Shown here piece by piece: positions 55,769 through 64,000 of a DNA stretch of 64,000 bases (position 1 is its first letter; every line of letters starts with the position of its first letter). A program made the translations under genes and the position numbers. This DNA is from Adiantum capillus-veneris. Its lineage: Eukaryota > Streptophyta > Polypodiopsida > Polypodiales > Pteridaceae. The stretch is from contig CM043959.1 in assembly GCA_014529385.2 (NCBI GenBank), forward strand, positions 60,898,253 through 60,962,252, read 5' to 3'. The notes under the pieces were generated by a model. The model was not told the DNA's origin. It saw only the letters and a program-made list of their open reading frames with translations, and did not search any database.

Positions 55769-57349
55769 TTACCTCTCACCAACCTCCTGGGTCAAACACC
55801 TTGTTTTAGTATCTTTCGTCCACCTGTAAAACAACTTTACATAGTGCCACACCAAGGCACATATCCAACTCCATAGCCAAACTGCCAACATCATACCTCT
55901 ACCACTCCCAGCACTTCTTGGCAAACTCCCCACTCGCAACCAAGCATATCCAAGAACACCAAATAGAGCACCCTGGTGCTCACCATCCTGTTCAATCAAC
56001 ACTCGTGACCTACCTGACCCACCCTCCCAACCATGTAAGGCTAGATCTTCATCCAGCAGATGCTGCACCTGCTCAACAGCACACTAAACAGCTTCTTTTA
56101 TCACCATTCCTTTCAACCACCACTCACAGACCTCCTTAGAAATCTTGGACACCGCCTTGGAATTTACATCACCTACCATAGAGGGCACTTACTGCGTAGG
56201 AAGAACCTCTAACTTTGACTCCGCATTGCCCTTCTCACCTGCCATGAACTCAATTCCAGCATCATTGAGCTCCTCCTCGTCAATTGGCCCTTCAAGGTCA
56301 ATAAGCATCATTTGCTTCTTAAGTTGAACCACTTTCTCTTCTACCGCTGCATCATCAAGCTCTACCAAGGAAGAGAGAAACTCGTTCTCTATACATCCTC
56401 CTCGTCCTCTTCCATAGGTACAACTGCTCCATGCCTTTTGGCAAAATTTTACACCTGTTGCACCACCATGGCATACTCTACTACTATCTTCATCAACATG
56501 GCCATTAGCATAGTACCACACACCAGCTTTGTCTGCTCCTCACCACCTATAGGGCTAGACCGCTCCACTTGGTCTTTACTAAGAACTCCGGCTTGCACTT
56601 CATGCTGCTCCTCGCACATTTTCATTATCTCTCCACTCACATGTAAGAGGTCGAACTCATCAAAACTCGATTGGGATGACTCCGTCTCCCACCTTGTATC
56701 TGCATCCATAGAACTATCATCACTTGATGTAGTCTCCTCTTCGCTTTCAAGATCAGGAATCTGTTCCTGCTTCATCGCTTCGACCTGGTCTGCAAACCGC
56801 ATGTTTTGCTCTTTATCACACTCCAATGGAGCTTTAACAGCGGCACTCGATCTCGGTAACTCATCCTTTTCCCACTCTGGAGCCACCTGCACTTCCTCCA
56901 CAATTGGGACCGCTCTAGCCGGCATCTTTGGCATAGGAACCGCCCTGTCTCATTGTAGCCAAAGAACCCTTGGTTCTTCTTGCACCTGCACTTCTCTTTG
57001 CAGCACCTGCGGCTCGGCTACCACCGCATTACATTTCTTTGACATCATTGCATTTGGCAAACCCTGCCTAGCCTCGTGCTTCTTCAAAATCTTTTTGGTT
57101 TGCCCTCTCGCTAGAGCTACCACATCCTCATACGACATCGGGCCATCTATCTCCACCTTATCTCGCACTTCCTCATGCAGGAAATCGATAAATTTACACA
57201 ATTTCAAAAAACTAGCATTTTCTGCAGCAGTTACCTTGATCAATTTCCCTCATAGGGCTTCGAACTCCCACTCGAACGCTTCAAAATCACCTCTTGGTTT
57301 GACGAGCCGTCTGGACCTACTAGAGCACACTGAGCACTACATTTTATGA
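55769..57349 (-). pseudogene. gag: Gag-like coding, unit 2
   Basis: The same sequence order as unit 1, with open pieces 57243-56950, 56934-56449, 56521-56189 and 56068-55769. The acidic linker stays open longest here (161 codons, including SEEETTSSDDSSMDADTRWE). A (C/T) change pattern and small indels separate it from units 1 and 3. Confidence 0.55.
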
Positions 57350-57792
57350 CACTAATTTGGCATTTCAGACACCTTCATCTGCCATCCCAACTGGACCATT
57401 TTTGAGCCTCCTTTGGCCTAAAAAACCACTTCATACATAGTTTTATGCTATCATTTGGATACCTAGGTTCTTGGTACCTGCCCTAGCCTTCTGCACTATG
57501 CTTGCTTGCTGCCTCTGCCTGGCATAGACCATTTTTTAGCTCGGACCAACTATGGCTGCACCATGATTTCCCACCCCCTTGTTGAACATTTATGGTCAAC
57601 CACACATAGGCTTACTTCCCTAAAAAACTACACACCAAAAAAAAACTGTCTGTACACCATAAAACCCCTACCATATGTACATAAATAGCACTTGCTACCC
57701 ACTACTTTTGCTCATGGGGGTCGCCCACCCCCCTGCTTTACCTTTCACCAACCTCCTGGGTCAAACACCTTGCATTGGTCTCTTTCGTCAAC

Positions 57793-59226
57793 CTATAACA
57801 GCTTTACATAGTGCCACACCAAGGCACATATCCAACTCCATAGCCAAACTGCCATCATCATACCTCTACCACTCCCAACACTTCTTGGCAAATTGCCCAC
57901 TGGCAACCACGCATCTCCAAGAACACCAAATAGAGCACCCTCGTGCTCACCATCCTGTTCAATCAACTCACTCGTGACCGACCTGACCCACCCTCCCAAC
58001 CATGTAAGGATAGATCTTCATCTAGCAGATCCTGCACTTGCTCAAAAACACACTACACGACTGCTTTTATCACCACTCTTTTCAACCACCAACTCACAAA
58101 CCTCGTTAGAAATCTTGGACACCGCCTTGGAATTTACATCACCTACCATGGAGGGCACTGATTGCTTAGGACGAACGTCTAACTTTGACTCCGCATTGCC
58201 CTTCTCACTTGCCACCATGAACTCAATTCCAGCATCATCGAGCTCCTCCTCGTCAGTTGGCCCTTCAAGGTCGATAAGCATCGATAAGCACCACTTGATC
58301 TTCTACCGCTGCATCATCAAGCTCTGCCAAGGAAGAGAGAAACTCGTTCTCTATACATACTCCTCGTCCTCTTCCATAGGTACAACTGCTCCATACATTT
58401 TGGCAAAATTTTGCACCTGTTGCACCACCATGGCATACTCTACAGCTATCTTCATCACCATGTCCATTAGGATAGTACCACACACCAGCTTTGCTTGCTC
58501 TTCACCACCTGTAGGGCTAGGCCGCTCCACTTGGTCTTTAATAAGCACTCCGGCTTGCACTTCATGTTGCTCCTCGCACATTTTCATTGCCTCTCCACTC
58601 ACATGTAAGATGTTGAACTCATCAAACCTGGATTGGGATGACTCCGTCTACCAGCTCGTATCTGCATTCATAGAACTATCATCACTCGATGTAGTCCCCT
58701 CTTCGGTTTCAAGCTCATGAATCTCCTCCAACTTCATCGCTTCGACCTGGTCTGCAAACTGAACTTTTTGCTTTTTATCATACTCCAATGGAGCTTTAAC
58801 ACTCGCACTGAATCTCGGTACCACATCCTTTGCTCACTCTGGAACCACCTGCACTTCCTCCACAATTGGAACCGCTCTAGCCGGCACTTTTGGCATAGGA
58901 ACCACCCTGTCTCTTTGTAGCCAAAGAACCCTTTGTTCTTCTTGCACCTCTACGTCTCTTTGCACCACCTGCGGCTCGGCTACCACCGCATTACACTGCT
59001 TTGACATCACTGCATTTGGCAAACCCTACCTAGCCGCGCGCTTCTTCAAAATCTTTTTGGTTCTCCTTCTCCCTCTCCCTCTCGCTAGAGCTACTGCCTC
59101 CTCATACGACATCGAGCCATCTATCTCCACCTTATCTCGCACTTCCTCATGCAGGAAATCCATAAATTTACACAATTTCAAAAAAATGCATTTTCTGCAG
59201 CAGTTACCTTGATCAATTTCCCCCAT
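57793..59226 (-). pseudogene. gag: Gag-like coding, unit 3 (rightmost, most diverged)
   Basis: Open pieces 59226-59026 (FMDFLHEEVRDKVEIDGSMSYEEAVALARG), 59022-58834, 58602-58351, 58483-58265, 58281-58042 and 57999-57793. An insertion RGRGRR-type expansion follows ALARG, and a short internal repeat (TCGATAAGCA twice, near 58272) alters the Glu/Leu region. It is contiguous with the single-copy upstream part at 59265-59437. Confidence 0.55.
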
Positions 59227-59264
59227 AGGGCTTCGAACTTCTACTCGAATGCTTCAAAATCACC

Positions 59265-59437
59265 CTCCAAGCTTTGCTTCAAACCGTCCAGCTTCCTCTT
59301 TACTTCATCTAGTTGTGCATCCGCAACAAATCTACTTCAAAAAGCCACCTCCAGGACCTCACAATCTGTCTTTTCTTCTTCACCAAGGCTATCGAACCAT
59401 AGCCTCTCTTTACCACGAACCAGGAGCGGGAACACAT
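59265..59437 (-). pseudogene. gag: Single-copy upstream part of the gag-like region
   Basis: On the minus strand, after an LTR-like CA end, comes a short stretch with GEEEKTDCEVLEV, a stop, and then ADAQLDEVKRKLDGLKQSLEGDFEAFE, a Lys/Glu/Leu coiled-coil-like segment that runs in frame into unit 3. A possible primer site (TGGTTCGTGGTAAAG) lies near 59421-59407 but is about 17 bases from the CA end, so is uncertain. Confidence 0.45.
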
Positions 59438-60582
59438 TGTGAGCGGGATGAAAACACACACAGAGCCTCTATAACGACCCGACACACACTCTTGGGAAGA
59501 TATACACACACAATATGGGGCACCACTCGGCTTAGACAACACACCTGGCCGAGACAGGGAACACACCTCTGGAGTGAGAGGAGAGAGACTATCCACTTGC
59601 CCACTCCACACAAACACACACACACACACACACACACCCAAAAAACACAGCTCAAAAGAGGAGAATTTCTAATGTTTAGATACAATTGAGCTTGGGCCAA
59701 CACCAATGGGGCAAATAGCTCACACAATATGGGTAAAATAAGCCAGATACAATCACAAACTAGAGCAGAAACTTCGCTCATAAGAGAAACTTACACAGAA
59801 AAACAGCAGGAAAAGAGTGAGAAATTTGGCAAAATGGACAGTGCCATCGCGTCCGGAACGGCCCAAAACCTCAGTCTACAATGTCAAAGTGCTCAAATCC
59901 GACCTCGGATGAGCAGTTTACGGCCAAAACAGGCTCCAAAAACACCAAAAACACACCTGCGGCTGTTCCTCCTCTCTTCTCCATGTTTTTTCTGGTCTTC
60001 TCCCAGTTTTTTCAGTTCCCACACTTAGCTTTTTTACTTGGGCACCCTTGGCCTTTTAGATGACCTCAAACGGACCCCGAACAGGCCAAAAACTGACCTC
60101 GCAGTGCATAGTTGTCACCTTTTTGCATCATCCGCACACCTGGCACTCAGCTTTTTTCCAATAATGCATCTCGCCACCACGTGAAGTGGCCCCAAAAAGT
60201 GGTCCTAATGATGACTTTTCTGCATAACTCTCACAAGAAAACACCCACGTTGTGTCCATATTCATCCGCGTGCAAATATTGACCTCGTTCGCCCTCCTGA
60301 CGCCACTAGATGCCATCTGACGCACCTGCTGACCTCACGTCATCGGCCCGCGGATAGCTTCCTCGAGAAGTTTTACGCGCTATAAACTCCTCATTATTGT
60401 AGAAAAAACATATTGGTACTGGCGATAGTGAAAATCGATGCACTATGTACACCCTGTCCTACCTGTACACATGTGGGCCCCACATAACCACCTGGCCAAG
60501 GAAAATGGGCAATTCTTCATTTGATGCACCATGCATGTGTATATACATATGCGCAATCCCTTGCTCCAAAAAACTCCTGACA
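59438..60582 (-). repeat. Probable LTR (3' LTR of G2; boundaries tentative)
   Basis: On the minus strand it begins TGTCAGGAGTTTTTTGG, six bases after a polypurine tract that follows G2 pol, and ends CCCGCTCACA just before the gag-like region. Length is about 1145 bp. It contains a (GT)n run and no gene; the open frames at 59249-59781 overlap on both strands and follow the (CA)n. With no second copy inside the window, both ends need checking. Confidence 0.45.
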
Positions 60583-60588
60583 TAATTT

Positions 60589-60602
60589 GCCCATCCCCTA
60601 GC
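60589..60602 (-). other. Polypurine tract of G2
   Basis: GCTAGGGGATGGGC on the minus strand, a few bases after the G2 pol stop and just before the LTR-like TGTCAGG. Composition and place suit a plus-strand primer site. Confidence 0.55.
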
Positions 60603-60610
60603 TTGCTAGA

Positions 60611-62296
60611 TCATTCATGATCAGCAGCAGCAAAGAGAGATATGAGACTCGCCGCATCACAGGTCTCCTCATCCCTCACCAACACTGCTTGATCCACAGA
60701 CAACTCATCTTGCTCCACCATCATCAATCTAGCATGATACAATTTAAGATGCAACCCATTTACCCTTGACTTATGTAGAACACCATCCAGGTTAGCCAGC
60801 TGATATGTGCCATTTGGAAAACACTCCACTACCTTGAAAGGGCCTTCCCACTTAATTTGAAACTTCTTTTGGAAGGTGTTGTCCAGCTTACTATTGTAGC
60901 GCAAAACCAAGTCATGTTTCTTGATACCCTTACTTTTAACCTTTTCATTTATCTTTGCCAAAGCCTTATCCTGCATCTGCCCATAATGCTCCAATGCGCT
61001 CATCCTATCCAACTGGACCTCTTGTAACTGCAAGAGCCTCTCTTTGAATGCATCACTAGGCGGCCCAAGCAACTTCTCTATCATCTTGACCGTAGGCAAC
61101 TTCACCTCTACAGGCAATAGCGCTTCCTTTCCATACACCAAATGAAATGGAGTAAACCCTGTACCTGTCTTCACTGAAGTACGGTAAGCCCATAATGCAC
61201 TAGGCAATTCCAAATCCCAATTCTTTCCTTGGTGCTCTGTCACTTTAGAAAGAATTTGTACCAACTCACCATTGAACCTTTCATTTAAGCCATTACACTG
61301 CGGGTAATAAGGAGTGGTATGCTGGTGCCTAATCTTCATCTTTGCACATAAAAAATCTAGCAGTTTAGCTCTAAATCCTGGCCTCTTATCTGAAAGTAGC
61401 TCTAATGGCACCCCAAACTTGCAACATATTTCATCATACACAAATTTTTCCACATCCTTTGCAGTGATCTGCTTTACTGCTATAGCCTCTGCCCACCTAG
61501 AGAGATAGTCCACTGCCGTCAAGATATAGCTTTTGCCCCTGCTTGTGATAGGTAACGGGCCTATTGCATCAATCCCCCACTTTTCAAACACATCAATCGC
61601 CATAATGGTTTTTCGTAGCTCTGGCTTCAACACTCTCTTCCCAAACGCTTGACACCTATTGCAAGACCTACACCAATGGTGAACATCCTTGTGCAGAGTA
61701 GGCCATACATACCCTTCTTGCAAAATCTTATGCAAGGTGATCTTTAGAGAAAAATGGCCACCACATGCGCCTTCATGATTCTCTTCCAATACTCTGTAAA
61801 GCTCCTCCCGCCAAGGTACACGTCTCAACACGAGATCAGCCCCTTTCATGTATAAGACATCACCAATCAATTTGTACCTGTATGCTCTACGCACAAAGCC
61901 ATACTTCTTAGACTTCTGAATCTCCTTTGGAATGATTCCTGTTAGCAAAAACTCCTCTTCTTGAGCCAAACTTTCCCGGCCATGATAAAGAGGTAAATTG
62001 GTCCTCAACACGAATAGCTCCCCAATCATGCCTTGAGCTGCTTCATGTGCCTCTCCATTTAGAGCACGTTCAATGTGTCTGATGCTCCATGCTTCAAACT
62101 TTTTTAACAGGCCTTTAATTCTGAAGCACATTTCCTTCAATGAGGTGTTCTTGCTCTTCCACACACCCAGCACTTGCTTCACCACTAACAAGGCATCACC
62201 TTTTATGCTCAACCTTCGAACCCCATGCTTCAAACATATGTGTAATCCGGCTTCCAATGTAGCATATTCAGCCTCATTGTTACTATGCGCATCCAA
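60611..62296 (-). CDS. pol: G2 RNase H end and integrase
   Basis: 561 open codons. The first part is the RNase H C-terminal half (LDAHSNNEAEYATLEAGL, GDALLVVKQVLG and a NGEAHEAA histidine region). The HHCC zinc finger has HEGACGGHF and HHWCRSCNRCQ. The integrase core keeps its triad: Asp in KWGIDAIGPLP, Asp in LLSDKRPGFRA and Glu in NGLNERFNGE. Then LWAYRTS, LVYGKEALLP and the GPF-type end (KWEGPFKVVE, SRVNGLHLKLYH). The acidic tail ends at a natural-looking TGA. No chromodomain is visible. Integrase itself looks complete; only the upstream parts are broken. The normal product is a polyprotein, so the apparent start is not real. Confidence 0.93.
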   Translation of the reverse strand: MDAHSNNEAEYATLEAGLHICLKHGVRRLSIKGDALLVVKQVLGVWKSKNTSLKEMCFRIKGLLKKFEAWSIRHIERALNGEAHEAAQGMIGELFVLRTNLPLYHGRESLAQEEEFLLTGIIPKEIQKSKKYGFVRRAYRYKLIGDVLYMKGADLVLRRVPWREELYRVLEENHEGACGGHFSLKITLHKILQEGYVWPTLHKDVHHWCRSCNRCQAFGKRVLKPELRKTIMAIDVFEKWGIDAIGPLPITSRGKSYILTAVDYLSRWAEAIAVKQITAKDVEKFVYDEICCKFGVPLELLSDKRPGFRAKLLDFLCAKMKIRHQHTTPYYPQCNGLNERFNGELVQILSKVTEHQGKNWDLELPSALWAYRTSVKTGTGFTPFHLVYGKEALLPVEVKLPTVKMIEKLLGPPSDAFKERLLQLQEVQLDRMSALEHYGQMQDKALAKINEKVKSKGIKKHDLVLRYNSKLDNTFQKKFQIKWEGPFKVVECFPNGTYQLANLDGVLHKSRVNGLHLKLYHARLMMVEQDELSVDQAVLVRDEETCDAASLISLFAAADHE

Positions 62297-62343
62297 TTTG
62301 AACCCTCTCTTGCATACTAGCTTCCCCTCTGGATCATAAAGGG

Positions 62344-62901
62344 CTATACCCCCTGATGGCTCTTTCTGTATGAACCATCAAAGAACAACACATGTGCATT
62401 GCTGATCTGTGGCACTTCTTCAACTACCTTTCTCACCACCTCTTCCTTAACAATAAGGGGATTCTCCTTATAGGTCAACAAATCAGCTAGGGTAGCCCTT
62501 GTACTATCTTCCACTAGAAAAGAGAACTCAAACTCTTGCAGCTCAATTACCCATTTCTTGACCACATTTGACATGTTAGTGCCATTAATTAACTGTGGCA
62601 AAAAGGCATAACTCGTCAAGAAAACAAAAGGCCGTGGTAGCAAGTAATGACGAAATCGTCGACAAGCAAATATTACACTAGCCATCACTAGCTCTACTTC
62701 CAGTAACTTTCTCTCCGCTACCAACTTCACTCGGCTTGCACAATACACTGGCCTCACATAATGGCTGCCCTTCCCCTTTTGCAATAGCATGGCTCCAATG
62801 GCATCATCCCCTACTGATGGATTTACATAAAAAACTTTCTCCCAATCAGGAGCCTGCATGGCTGACAACCCCCCTAACACCTCTTTCACCTCTTGGAACA
62901 C
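62344..62901 (-). pseudogene. pol: G2 RT connection and RNase H N-terminal half
   Basis: Same frame as the RT segment, after a TAA at 62904-62902. Contains FYVNPSVGDDAIGAMLLQKG, the RT thumb/connection word YCASRVKL, HYLLPRPFVFLTSYAF and the RNase H start FFDGSYRKSHQG. It stops just after that because a base is missing around 62350-62360; the RNase H continues in the next frame (62296 downward). Confidence 0.9.
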
Positions 62902-63385
62902 TTATTCACACTTGTCATCCCATTGCAATGGATCATGCTTTGCCACTTGCTGTAATGGATAAAGAAGCTGCGAAGACAATGGAATAAACCGTGCCATGTA
63001 CTTCACTTTGTGTATAAAGGTTGCCAATTGCTTCGTACTCATAGGTGATGGAAGAAGAATAATAGACTTAACCTTATCTGGATCAGCCTCAATGCCATTT
63101 TCTGACACCATATGGCCCAATAACTTCACCCTTGGCTGTGCTAGATGACATTTCTTTGGATTTAGTTGTCCTCCACATTCATCATATCGAGCCAATACCA
63201 TCTGCAACTTCTCATGATGATCAACCCTACTGCTATAGACACAGAAGTCATCCATAAAAGCCTTAACACAACTACCAATGAATGGTTCCAGCACCCAATT
63301 TTCTCTTTCTTGATAGAAAGATGGTCCATTTGAGAACCAAAACGGCAACACTGTGTAGCAATATCAGCCCCATGGCATAATAAAA
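62902..63385 (-). pseudogene. pol: G2 reverse transcriptase palm and thumb
   Basis: Contains FMDDFCVYSS (the catalytic YxDD box, here FMDD), GGQLNPKKCHLAQPRVKLLGHMVS and LSSQLLYPLQQVAKHDPLQWDD, all standard gypsy RT/connection words. It is out of frame with the upstream fingers by an indel near 63385-63352 and ends at the TAA 62904-62902. Confidence 0.9.
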
Positions 63386-64000
63386 GTTGTCTGTGCGGTC
63401 TTTAAGAGCAATCTTCAATTGAAAATAGCCTGAAAAACCATCACACACACTGTACCTCTCATAACCTGCCACTGAATCCAAGATCTGATCGATGAATGGA
63501 AGAGGATATGGATTCTTCTTAGTGGCTGCGTTTAAGGGTTTAAAATCCACACAAATTCTCCACTTCCCATCCTTCTTTGGACTGACTACAACTGGACTCA
63601 CCCATTCTGTGGTCTCCACTGGAACTATGAACCCTGCCTTCAATAACTTGTCCACCTCTACCCGCAAGGCTTCCATTTGCTCTTGACCCATCCTTCTTAG
63701 CCTTTGCCGCACTGGCTTAGCACCTTCTTTCAGCTCTATATGCATCTCTTCACCCTTGAACCCTCTGATCTCTTCATATGAAGTAATGAACAAATCAGGA
63801 AAACTAGCCAGTATGTGTAAATATATATCCTTCTCCATAGTTGAGAGGTCTCCACTAATCATTTGCGTCATTAATTCCTGCTTCTTTGACAACTCAACCT
63901 TGGTTTGCATCAGCCCTTCAATCACTTCATAAGGCCCTTCACTTTCATCTTCAACCTCATTCGCAAATGCAACTAAGACAATCTCCTGGATTTCTTTGTC
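63386..64000 (-). pseudogene. pol: G2 pre-RT linker and RT fingers (continues past edge)
   Basis: From about 63925 down: an acidic linker, DLFITSYEEIRGF, EWVSPVVVSPKKDGKWRICVDFKPLNAAT and VCDGFSGYFQLKIALKD (catalytic palm Asp). The last 40 codons of this open frame are mistranslated after the indel near 63385. The frame is also open upstream of 63925 toward the window edge. Confidence 0.88.

Larger units (their letters stand above)
53346..59264 (-). repeat. Tandem triplication of a roughly 1.97-kb gag-like segment
   Basis: The same sequence occurs three times head to tail. The landmark TGGACACCGCCTTGGAATTT lies at 54177, 56146 and 58116 (period 1969 and 1970). All junctions have the same join: a gag word (TTCGAACGCTTCAAAATCACC) running into GACGAGCC(A/G)TCTGGACCT near 53355, 55323 and 57298. 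Units 1 and 2 are more alike than either is to unit 3: the stretch after the landmark is the same in 1 and 2 and changed in 3. The original unduplicated edge is at about 59264, where the gag reading continues into CTCCAAGC. Confidence 0.9.
60611..64000 (-). mobile_element. Ty3/gypsy retrotransposon G2, pol region (truncated by window edge)
   Basis: On minus, RT, RNase H and integrase follow in gypsy order with the pol C-terminus at 60611. The element continues beyond 64000, where protease and gag would lie. Its motifs closely follow those of G1 (same order, FMDD for YxDD, same H2C2 finger), so the two are related lineages. Two frameshifts and an in-frame stop disable it. Confidence 0.92.

Noticed and set aside
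56312-57349. 345-codon + strand ORF in gag unit 2
   Set aside because: It is the antisense shadow of the minus-strand gag-like region; Ser/Thr/Cys-rich composition reflects the complement of Glu/Asp/Lys codons.

Overview
The window is a gene-poor, transposon-saturated stretch of a land-plant nuclear genome. The evidence is a Ty3/gypsy gag-pol with plant-type features, two CACTA (En/Spm) elements with TNP2-like transposases, two hAT relics with plant DUF659 and CERNWS-type C-termini, an LTR element with an initiator-Met primer site, and very dense (GA)n, (CA)n and AT-rich minisatellites. There is no rRNA, no tRNA and no intact host gene that I can defend. The sequence alone does not give the species; a large-genome plant such as a fern, gymnosperm or basal angiosperm would fit.

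Layout. 1-9452: a complete gypsy element on + (G1: LTRs 156-1739 and 7881-9452) inserted into the gag region of an older minus-strand LTR element whose remains lie at 1-155 and 9453 to about 11640. 11640-13780: spacer with a 407-bp fold-back repeat. 13780-17340: three unrelated tandem arrays (about 170 bp, about 42 bp, and a degenerate CTAAGCGGCTAG-type array). 17340-24240: AT-rich spacer with a decayed minus-strand hAT (20040-20960). 24245-33480: a three-level nest, in which a roughly 270-bp tandem repeat holds a roughly 450-bp TIR element (MITE copy A), which holds an 8193-bp CACTA element (CACTA-1). 33821-37005: a decayed ORF and a truncated LTR/gag-like region with a minisatellite. 38690-41054: a decayed minus-strand hAT. 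43650-50412: a second copy of the same TIR element (MITE copy B), split by a different CACTA element of 6296 bp (CACTA-2). 50475-51096: two related hairpin elements side by side. 53346-59264: a roughly 1.97-kb minus-strand gag-like segment repeated three times in tandem. 59438-60582: a probable LTR. 60611-64000: the pol region of a second gypsy element on minus (G2), running off the right edge.

How the parts relate. Every coding region seen is transposon-derived and nearly all are broken by stops or frameshifts. CACTA-1 carries a TNP2-like transposase and a TNPA-like protein on the same strand; CACTA-2 carries the same two classes divergently. MITE copies A and B each contain a CACTA at a different site, so each copy is the empty-site reference for the other; this fixes the CACTA ends and their 3-bp duplications (AAC and TCA) by direct reading. 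All similarities are judged by eye; no alignment or database search was run.
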